Source: Phoronis australis (lineage: Eukaryota > Phoronida > Phoronidae). From it: a DNA stretch of 24,230 nt. The stretch covers positions 1,264,539-1,288,768 of the forward strand of contig NMRA01000027.1 of the NCBI GenBank assembly GCA_002633005.1, in the 5' to 3' direction. The notes under the pieces were generated by a model. The model saw only the letters and a list, made by a program, of their open reading frames with translations. It did no database searches and was not told where the DNA came from. Below are positions 1-10,400 of this stretch, in pieces. A program made the position numbers and the translations under genes. How positions within the stretch are numbered: position 1 is the first letter of the stretch; each line of letters starts with the position of its first letter.

Positions 1-3
1 AAT

Positions 4-17
4 CCCCCCCCCCCCCC
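4..17. repeat. Poly-C tract
   Basis: Fourteen consecutive C residues at the left edge of the window. This is a simple homopolymer and also a place where read length errors are common. Confidence 0.9.
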
Positions 18-1906
18 ACATCACAGGTGGGAAGAATCCGAATTCACCATCATCCCTCATGACCAAGAATGAAACAGAATTATCACGAAAGTTAGTGAGG
101 TGGCAAAGTCATTTTGTAATTAGAAGTTTACCATCTTGATGGTTATTTTTGCCATTAACAGGATGAGCCTTCATGGGGGGTGGGCTTTATTTTGTCTGGT
201 TACATTTGTTTTGTATTAGTAGCTGGAGTCTGATGAGACTCCTGTCCTCTCCTGACTAGACTGGATGCTATGTATATTGCACCATTATGAGTCTGTAATG
301 AGCTGGTCTTAATCAGATTATAGAATTATACAGCTAAGTGACTGGAATGCAAATGACTAGACAACAAGGGCTAATAAATGCCTGGAGCTCATAACATGTT
401 GGATTTATGTGTGCATGGTCCAAATTGCCTCTTAAAAACTAGGATTTTGTTAAGAGTATCAACTGCAATGTTGAAAACAGTGACTCACTGCCATGTAGGT
501 TTATGCATCAAGCCACGATGTCATTGGTTGTCTATAATGTGTTAAAAGTGACTTATTAAGAAAAACAGGTTGCTTGTGGTCGGCTGACTACAATGCAACA
601 TCTCATGTGTAAAGCAGAATCGGTCATTCAGATAACCCGTCTAAGATTTCTGGGTTTTTCTGTTAAATTCATGTTTTTTGGTAGTTCCTCAGTTAAATCT
701 CATTACCGTACTGTAGGCATTTATGCACATGAATGCTGTCTGAATTTTAATAGCAAGGTTCTTGTGTTGGCAAGTTTTTACAATCCATTTTCTCTTTAAG
801 AGAATGTTGCGAGATTTAAATTTTGCTATGCAAACCTACTGTTTTACTGGTGCTTGAGCTCATTCTCTGATGTTGGCACAGATGGATGTAGTGTTCACTC
901 TACAGTCTGGAGTCCCCATGTTCAACACATGAACATGCTGTCAAATTCTGCTACTTGGTCTAGATCTAGGTTAAATATGCCCAAGGTATTGTTTGTAAAC
1001 ACTAAATAGTCATATTTTGAAGTGGTACTTCATCTTACTGACAAGGTAATGTTCACACTGTATTTGATGATCATTCATTGTCCAGTCGCATGGCAACTTT
1101 GGGTGCTTTATACTGCTTAACAGAATTTTGGTTATAATTGTTGGTCATAGTCATGGATATTTCCCTGCAGTCATCCTTAGTTCTGATTTTGCACTGGAAT
1201 ATTTTTAAAGCATTATACTTCATCAAGGAAGTTGCCCCTTGACTATCAGTCATTTGGCCTGTTATCAGTCCTATCCCTGAAGGACATAATCTATGCTCTT
1301 CAATGTCCCTTATCAGCAAAGCTTTATAACTGTGTATAATGCAACATGTAAGGTAACTCTGGTTACAGTCACACACTGAACTAAAAGTGTTGTGTCTGGG
1401 TGTCCAAGCAGTGTCCGCTAGGGTTTTGTCTGGGCCTCCTGTGCTGTTGGTCTTCAGCATTAGAGCAAGCAGGTGACTTGGTAGGATCTTGTTTTTGAGA
1501 AGTTATACCTTTGGCTCAGGTTGACCAGTTGGAGTTTTGAAAATTACCTGTGTCATCAGCCTTCTGTAGACGTTAACTGTGGTACAATGCTGACACGGTG
1601 CATGCTGATTGGTGTCAAGCAGCTCTGTACACACTGAACTCGGAAAAGGAGGCAAGGTGGAAATTGTTGAAGAAATGTGGATTGTGCATACTGAAGGTTA
1701 CATGTGTGTGGGAGTAACAATTTATGTTGAGAAAAAGAAAATTGTGCAAGTTGTTTCATATTTAGAAGCAACAACTATTGAACTAAACAAGTAAAATATG
1801 TGGCGCGGAATTGGTCACCTACGTGTAACTTTTGTACTCGTATCTGCTTTGCCCCAGTTGCATTCCATAGGACAAAGGTGTATGGTCATATCTGAACATT
1901 AGTGCC

Positions 1907-1970
1907 CAGGTGGGATACTTTTCTTCAGGTGGGACATTGTTCTTAAGGTGGGACACTATTCTCCAGGTGT
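1907..1970 (+). repeat. 19-bp tandem repeat, three copies plus a partial fourth
   Basis: Units start at 1907, 1926 and 1945 and share the core AGGTGGGA followed by a T/C-rich tail; a fourth CAGGTG begins at 1964. Copies differ at several positions, so the array is old or evolving. It lies in non-coding DNA. Confidence 0.75.
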
Positions 1971-4900
1971 CCACAGGTGGCCGCAGGCAGTACTGAGACA
2001 CCAGGTGATTGGATAGTAGTTTCATCAATATCCTGTCAGTGGTGTTGAAATTGGTCTTGGTTTTACCTTGCTTTTGATCTTTGTTTATAAGAATTTATAT
2101 CAACCTTGATAACAAGCTGAATTATAGAAGATGGGGTTGTTAAATGAGATAAGAAGTGCTTGATTTGTATTATTTATTGTTTTGAAACTTGGAAAATTTT
2201 CGTTGCAGGACAAACTATTTCTTATTTTACAATTAATGAGTAGAATTGTTTGACATGGCTGAAGCTGGTTGCAATAGCGAGGTGTGTCCGACATGCGTGT
2301 GGCTCCAAAATGTACACTTGCTAGAGTCTTGTTCTATGTGGTCTTACAGTTGTGTATGATCTACTGATATCTTTTCATGTTTACACAACTGGCTGATTGG
2401 TTTCCTGTTTTCTACAGATTGAGTGTCTCTAACTGTTTCCAGGTTTAGATGACTTTAAGGATATCTTAAGCCTTATCCACAAGAATTGACCTAGCAAAAC
2501 ACCTTATCTTCATTCTCGAGGAACTTCAAATACAAAATATATACCAAATAGCTTGAAAAAAAAAGATTTAGCAGAATGACCTTCAATGGCGTGGAAATTT
2601 GTTTACTACTTATCCGAGGTCAAAGGTTGCAAATCCAATCTTTTCCACGGAGAGCAGTACCTTATGTACCCTCAGTGCTTTCATTCCCCTAGTCCACATA
2701 ATATAACGAATGGAATACCTTTTTGGAGAGTTGTTTGGGTATTGGGGTTTAACTGTGGTTTCCTGAATGTTATGACTGACTGATTGTGTTAATGTGACTT
2801 CTGTAACAGCCCTGTGTGAAATGAGCCATGTTCTGTAGATGGCCCAGTACAGTGTGAACCCAAAGCTGAGCGTCAATGTAAACTGCAAAGTTAACCAAAC
2901 TGTTCATACTGGCTTTGATAGTTAACAGACATCGAAGTAAAGGTTAGGTCACACTCTCGTCATCGAAGTAATATGAAGTAGCGCTGATGCATCACGTGCA
3001 CGTTAAGATTTTTTATTGTGACAATTTCAGAACATTCACGGGTGTTAAATGACATAAAACCTATTTCCAATTCGATTGCCCGTGATTATTCAAGCAAAAT
3101 ATAACCAACTATTAGTGACGACACTGCCCTTTAGTTGTTGACCATAACAGTGGCCACTGGCAATAACAATCGATGGGACCGAAGTTGACTGTTTTTACAA
3201 CACCGCAGCACCGATGCTCCACTATTAAATCCACCTATTAACTTCAATCCAGGACTATTCATTCTGCCCACAACTTCTGAAAACGTTGACGCATCGCGTG
3301 GACTTCAGTATGAAAGGGCCTCTACACCGTTCAAGGTCAGCTGTTATGTCCAAATATTCCAAGCTTTAAAGGCCATTTCTGAGAGATGATGTTAGCCAAA
3401 ATTGCACATTTCAATGTTCCACATAATCTTAAGAATGGGCAGACGTCATAAACGAACATATGTTGGCCAATTTTAACAATGTAGTGGGCAGTTAAAATGT
3501 TATTTGAGTCTTGATGGATGATTATGTTTCTGTCATAGTCTTCTTATTCAAGGTTGTAAAGCTTGAGTAGGATGAGTATTAATTTAAAGGACCTATCAAA
3601 CATGGTTGACATACTGTGTACTGCAGGCTGTATGTCTTGTTGCCATGCCAACAATTACCTGGGAAAATTTTGTGCAGGATTCAGACAAATGTGGTTTGTG
3701 TCATGGTCACTCCTGAAGGCTCATCTGGTCACGTGATGGCCTGGCCATTGAGGCCAAGTTAGTGGGACAAGTGTGCCACTGTAAAAGTGACTGAGACTTG
3801 GGTTTTGAGTTGATGTTTGTCACAGCCATTTGACAGGGCATGCTGTCATGGGCAGGTGGCTTACTGGACGCCAAGGTACTTATGCAAAGTAGTAGGTCTA
3901 GGGTTTTTAGTGACTTTGTATTGATGTTCAAAGGAAGACTTGGCATTCTAAACAAAAGAAATTTGTTTCCATTCGTATTTCCCTTGGCAGTTCACTTGCT
4001 ATTGTCCATCGTGTGATGTTAGCATGGACTCCCTACCTGGCGATTAGTGACCTCGTCTATTACTGGTAATTAACAGGATAAGTATGATGATATTGATTGT
4101 TGTAGCTGTAGACAGCATTAGATGTGTCAGCCAGCTGTTATTACGTGTTGATGCTATATTTGATAACCTTATTCAAACGGCCATCAGAAGTACTGTATGA
4201 GCCAAAAGTATTCAGACAAAATGTCCTGGAATTCCCTGTCATGACAGTTGCACGGAAACCGAATTTACCATCAGAGTAATCTCTCCTGACGATTGAGGAT
4301 GAAGGGAAACTAACAGGGTAGTTAGTAATCCGTTGTGTAATTAGAATTTTGCTGTTCAAATAGTTATTACCTGTCCTTGTTGTTATTAATAAAATTAGCA
4401 TTTTACTACTGTGATCCAGCTGTCACTGGTTTGTTTCCAGTTGTCTGCATCAGTGTTTGTATGTTTCTTTGCTTAGCCAGGTGATCAGTGCAATGGGCTC
4501 AGCTAAGCTACCTGCACACGTCTGGTACAACGTGTAACAGACTGCCTGCAATCATTTTTTAATATGGTTAGTTTGATTTGTATTTAAAAGGTACACACGA
4601 CAAAGTATGACGAATTTTGACATCAACACAATTGGTCTTTTTTCATTTTCAAAGACTTCTAACATTGTTGTGAATGTTCATTGTTTCTCAAAATAGCGTC
4701 TGATAGCTATGGTGTCTAGATACATTTGCACCTTAAGCGAAATTCTTCAATTAACCACCAAGTCTCTGAGACTGTAGTGGAGGGCATGTCGTGCCTAAAA
4801 TCAGCGTAGCCGTAGATCTTAGTCCCTTCGTGGAAATTGCTTTGACTTATTTAGGCACGAAACTACTGCTGGGTTATTATTTGTGCCCCTTTAAAAATCT

Positions 4901-7160
4901 TGAAAATGTCCATTTCTCCCTACTTTGTACTCTGGTCATTAACGTTACGCACTGGCAGGTAGGTCACGAACGTGAGGTGTTTGCAAGATGGAGTTGCTCT
5001 GACATCCTAAAGTTGATTTATTCTCGGAACTCTTTTGGCATTGTTGTGCAGTTCTGCATACTATAATTCTGTGGGCTATTCGTGACACAGTGTTGTGCCA
5101 GCTTCTTGTCCTTGTTCAGTTTGAGTCGTCTTGATAATTGCTTCTATTTAATCCTTTCTATTTACATGGGTACCAGCTGGTAGAACTTCAAATGATAAAC
5201 CATTTATTTGATACTTTACATTTTTAAATTCCACTTTTCACCCATTTTGTGTATTGTCAGGGATATTGTGTCCTAGACTGATGAGATTTGCCTGAAAAAT
5301 TTTGTTGTCTCTGCTGTAGATTCCACTAACCCACTGTAGGAACCACTGTGTTTGCAGTTGGCTGGTTTGGTTGACATGCTGCCATTAGCTAAACAGTGTT
5401 CCATAGCTGTGCTTCATATTAAGGTTAACATCATTATTAGATCAAAGTGTGTCCACTGTATTCTGTCACATGATCATAAATCAATAGAGTGTGTGATTCA
5501 TTTCTTGGCTGGAGTAAAGAAATCTGATCACAGCTTGCAGATGTTTACAGCTGACAGTCTGTTATGAATGCAGTGAAATAACAAGCTTATCATATACAGC
5601 TTGTACAGGTTGGTTGATGGTCTAATGTTGCTGTATGTTTGGACACTTAAGTGTTATAATTTCAGCTTTGGAAGTTGTTGGAAGCAGGCTCTATTTGAAG
5701 TGACACTTATTTACATAAAACTGTAGTCTACTCAACTTTTGCCCTATCTGTAGTTTTGTAAAATCCATAAACAGAATTTAAAAATCATGTTTGTTGATGT
5801 TTGAGTGGGCTCGGCTTACGGTAAAAGTTCTTGAAATTCAAGATTGTCACTATACAGTTAAGGAAATTTAAGATTTCCTGTTGATGAGAGAGCATTTCAC
5901 TTGGCGATATTTTGTAACTGTTGGCATGTTTTTGCTTAAATTTATATTGTCCAAGATTGCTCATATGTTTCAAAGCCAAAGGCATGCATAATTGACCTTG
6001 GATTAAGAATAGAATTCTAGGGTCTAATACGAACATAAGGTTTTTCACAATAATTGGTCCAACTAAAAAAGGTACTGAAATAGAAATTCCCTTTTCGAAA
6101 TAGAATTAGTTACAGGTATGTTCTTAACCAAGCGATGTCTTAATGAAGTCAATTGTGACGTGTGTCCAAAGAAATTTCAGGTTTCTTGTTCGGATTTAAC
6201 AGAAATCCCAAGAATTTTTTAACAAGGGCTGTGACAGATTATTAACAGTATAGATCAAATATAATACATAAAAGTGTGGTTCCTGTTCCTTTATCAAACT
6301 CAGGTGAGCGACACATGAAGGTGACTGTATGTTGTGTGTAATTGGTCTGTTCTTCTTAGAGAGCAATCTAATGTGACTTGTCTTTGACATGTTATTGATT
6401 GACTTGGGGCGAAGCACTAATTAGCTGGTTCTCTAGGTCTCCTTCATGGTGCAAATAAATGTTCAACTCTGGGATGATGCAACTTGTCTGAACATCTTAC
6501 TTATTTCATGATATCAACTGTTTTCTTGCATGTAACCTGGTGGTTGCTTTTGCAAGTCCATCACATTATTGAAATGTGAATTTCTTATAAGAGCTGATGT
6601 ATGTTTCACTTCTTAAGTCCATCCACTATGCTCCCGAGCATCATAATTTACGGTTTAGTTTGTAGTTATACCTGGAAATTTGCTATCTTGTATTTGTTTT
6701 ACAGTGAGCCAATGGCCATATGTATATTAATACCAATAAGTCTCATAAAATTAAACTACCTCAAGCTGTGTCCAGTCAGCAGTCTGCGTGATGAGCGGAG
6801 ATTTGTTCTGTCTATATGATATAAACTGTACAAGTGTGTTTGCTGGTAAATACTCTTTGGTTGGCATCAGTTCTGTCCACTTGGACTGGGCTTGTTAGGA
6901 TGGAAAAGGAGTCACAGACATATTCGACTTCCTCGAATTCTAGCCCTCTGTGGCTAACATTTTTGTTTCGCCTTTGCTATGCTGCTGCTATTTTGTTGGG
7001 ATCATGTCACTGTTTCTGTGACCCTGTGGACAGTTGAGAGTGCAAGGTGTTACTGTGGTAGTTGGTCATCTTTTTCAGGTTCCTGTTTCCTAGAATGTTA
7101 CGATCTGCTCCCCAAATGAAGTCATTCTTAGTTCACTTACAGTTGTACATTTCTCTGCAG

Positions 7161-7426
7161 GTATAACACACAGCCAGTAGAAGCATCACCTACACAGCGC
7201 TCGCCCAGCCCGCGCAAGACCAAGAGCTTTGGCACACGCCACCTGACGCAGCCAATCACGCGCGAGGAGCGTGCTGAGGTCGTGGGTGACAACGATGCTG
7301 ATGGAATGGATGGCGGGAAGTCGTCATCGATTTCGGAACGTCTCCAGTTGCTGAAAACAAGTGGCGAGGAGAACTGGAAGAAGAAGGTGAACAAGGACGT
7401 AGGCGCCAATCTCAGGGAGAAAACAG
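7161..7426 (+). CDS. SVIL: Supervillin exon 1 of this window
   Basis: The acceptor is TTTCTCTGCAG at 7150-7160 and the donor is ACAG|GTGGGT. The exon opens with the third base of a split codon and ends in phase 1. Upstream in frame there are stops at 7117 and 7132 and no ATG between them and the exon, so this is an internal exon. It encodes a Ser/Pro/Arg-rich start ([16 protein letters not shown]) and then module [19 protein letters not shown] at residues 54-72, a motif type I associate with the central region of supervillins. The first in-frame ATG is only at 7306. The following intron (7427-8174) begins with a donor-duplicating minisatellite and otherwise shows nothing recognisable. Confidence 0.85.
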
Positions 7427-10400
7427 GTGGGTGGAGCTTGAGTAGGTGGAGCTTGAGTAGGTGGAGCTTGAGTAGGTGGAGCTTGGGAAGTTGCTGAAAA
7501 CCTGCACCAACCAATTCATTTATTTTTAACCACCACTGTATGCTTTGATGTTTCTTTCATAATTGACAGCATAATTTCTATTTAGAATAAGACATTCAAA
7601 GTTTCCTTCAAATGTTTTAGTTTTTGCTGACCAATCAGTTGGCATGCGTAACAGTAGAAGTTCATTACTAGCGCAGTTACACATGTCAACATGACGGTTT
7701 TCCCTGATATACCCACTGGCTTGGAAATCCAGAGTCTCGATTGGTCGATACAGAAGGACCCTCGGACTGCCTTAGCCATTATGAACTCATAAATCAATTC
7801 TATACTCATCAACACCTCCATCGCTCCTAGTGGGGTGCTAGGAAGTGTCGATGTTATCATAAGACAAGCTGTTCACTCTGAACATATAATTCTTAAATGT
7901 ATAATTGTTCAACTCCACTGACACGAGACGCATGTTTTAATAAACTATCAAAAGTTACCCCCTGAATAGTGGTGCCTATTTTGAGAGGCTAATTTGGACA
8001 GATATGTTACGAAGGACTTCTATGTAGTTATTGGAGAGCAGACTTGTAAAATGTGGTCTAAGATCCTTGCTTTTTTTTGGGGGGGGTATTTAAGGGTTCT
8101 CTGTGCGTCAGTAGTATGTTGTACATGCCTGATTGTGTCATCTTTCACCTGACTGTGTGTTGTTATGTGTTTAGGCCATGGTGATCGCCCAGTCAGTATC
8201 GCTGATCGACTGTCATACTTGGAGGTATCGTCACAGAAATGGATGCAGAACAAGGGAGTGGAGAATGACGCAGAACAGTTCACTGTCGAGGGCAAGATGG
8301 CAGGTGAGTGTTTTGAGCTGTGCCCCCAGGCTGTCTACAGGTAGTGATTAACTGAAGCCACTCAATGCCAGCTTGAAGTTAGTGCAGCAGTTGTAACCAG
8401 CTGTTAGTATTCATAGTGGTTAGTGATGAGCAGCTGCCACAGACATTTGATCTTGCTGTTAGGAACATGGCTCCCATCATAATAGCGTGTAAAGTGAAAA
8501 AATGCAAAAATTTGGAAAAATTTTCAAAGGATTAATAAAACCCCTCATCTGTGAGTTTATTGAAAATTAGCGCATTCATTTATGCATGACTGAAGTCATT
8601 TATTCTATGAAGCTACTTTCTGTGAGTGATATAGCTGCTGAAAATGAAAATTATTTCTTGGAGAACTCTTAGAAATGGAATCCCATTGGAAGTTATTTCC
8701 TCCCCCCCCCCTTCCTGTTGCCATTACCTGCCTCATCATTTGTGCCTCTTGATTTAGTTAACACACAGGAGATTCAAAGTGAATGTTCTTAAAGTCAAAT
8801 TTGTGTGGTTCCTCTATCATGAAGATTTGGCTTTCCATAGCATCAATGGCCAGTATGTTATTTGTGAACCATGCTGCTTTGATAGCCCTGCTGTGGTGAC
8901 ATCTACAGCTGATAACTGAAATAAGAATGTGCCGAAGATGCGCTGTTTTCGTAGATTGTATACGTCCTGCCATGCATGTGTATTTTTGAAGTTTTAATGG
9001 AGACTCTTCTTATAGGCACTTCACTAAGTTTCCTCTTCGGTGAATCTAATATTAGTTGAGGATGATTGTGTACGAATGACAGGTTTCTATGAAAGCTGTT
9101 GAGAAGTTAAAAGAAAGAGAAAGTGTGCATGATAAGATACTTGGTGGCAGTTTAGGAAGGGTCTCCTGAATTCACCCTGTGAGATCGTTTTCCTTTGTTT
9201 ACTAAAATTGTTTGGCCATTTTTGCCCGCCTTTCCCTGTAGACCGCTGTCTGTTGTACTAAACTGCATCCACCAGGTTGTGTTGTTTGAATGATTCAGGC
9301 AAGTCTGTGCTGCCAAGCCAGAGCCCCCTGTTGGCACGAAAGAAACGAATCCCCAAGAGTAACTCTTTCAAACTATCCAACAAAGGTAAGTCACATATTG
9401 AATGACACTGAGTGACTCTTGTTTTTCATTTTCCTCTTGTTGTGACTTTTGGTTCGTGTTTGTGATTCAGTAGTTCTCTCAGCGAAATTGCTTTTTGCCA
9501 TATTCCTACATTTTCAAAGATTTCTTACGCATGGTGTAAATTTTGAGACACCCAGTTACAAGTTATGACAAATGTTTTGTCAGTTTCTCAACCAACTAAT
9601 CTTTGATTGACATTGTTACATCCTCCATCTCTATCTTTTGAATTTTTTGTTTATTCTTCAGCAAGTTGCAAAATACATCAGTAACCTGCCTTAGTCCTGG
9701 GTAAAAGAATACAATGTCATTAACTCGATGCTTAGAAAGTAGAGTAATTTTCCATGTATGCCGCACAACAGCAATTGCCAAAATTGTAACTTTCCAGTTT
9801 TCCTAAAGCTGGTTGTTTTTATTGCAAATAATGAAAAATTTACCAAAAGTCCTTGTATGACATCTACACAGTACAAACCATGCCAGCAATAGACAAATTT
9901 TTTCTTACTGTTCATTTTTGTGGAGAAATTTGTCAAACTAGAATTTCTCTTGTGCACTAAATTAGTGAAGAATTAATGTACATACGATTCATGTATACAC
10001 CATGCTTTCCCAGAAGTCTTATTTGTGCAAGGCTGATTAGGAATCTTTGAGTTATCAGTGTAACTTGTAGCTGAAGAAGTTGTCCTGTTATTTGAAATGT
10101 AATTTTGGTTGCAGATTCAGAAAATAATGAAACGACCCCAGTCAAACCAGTGTTCAAGAAGCCGGCGACACCTATTGTGCCAAAAGTTAGCCAAAAAGTT
10201 GAGACGCCAAGTATGTTGTGTTTGAAGAATGGTTGTTGGTGGTTGGCATACACTGGTTCTAACTTGTGGAAAATGTGGGAAGCCTGGAAAGTTATAAAAA
10301 TATATCCATGCTTAGAAAACTTGTGGAAAATGTAAAGTGAGAAAAATAACATTAAATAACACTAAATCATTAGAAAATTTCACGACATAAATGATGAACT

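Larger units (their letters stand above)
1..7160. other. Gene-free 5' region, probably supervillin intron or 5' flank
   Basis: AT-rich DNA with stops in all frames and no stretch that reads as supervillin or another known protein. Exon 1 starts in mid-codon, so at least one more exon must lie upstream; short N-terminal exons hidden here cannot be excluded because that half of supervillin is poorly conserved. Only minor repeats were seen: a C14 run at 4-17, a 19-bp triplicate at 1907-1963, and the short direct repeat CATCGAAGTAA near 2929 and 2960. No promoter or CpG island is evident. Confidence 0.6.

Noticed and set aside
1071-1460. 129-codon open frame on the minus strand, the longest in the 5' region
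   Set aside because: Composition and sequence resemble no family I know, the base composition is that of surrounding non-coding DNA, and no promoter or splice context supports it. A run this long is within chance for 24 kb on six frames.
3728-3740. CACGTG E-box-like sites near 2995 and 3731 as a possible promoter
   Set aside because: Isolated hexamers with no CpG island, TATA box or start-site context; they are expected by chance in 7 kb.
4791-5066. 91-codon plus-strand open frame
   Set aside because: It starts at a non-ATG codon, has no recognisable motif, and no convincing splice sites at a supervillin-compatible phase.
7141-7160. Alternative exon 1 acceptor CACTTACAG at 7140, adding 20 bases
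   Set aside because: TTTCTCTGCAG at 7160 has the better pyrimidine tract. The longer form cannot be excluded without the upstream exon's phase.
7137-7514. 125-codon minus-strand frame with [13 protein letters not shown] repeats
   Set aside because: It is the antisense shadow of exon 1 and the 15-bp minisatellite.
10105-10335. Exon 4 extended through its donor to a stop at 10335
   Set aside because: The frame past 10210 loses linker character, and a good GTATGT donor at 10211 joins in phase to exon 5.
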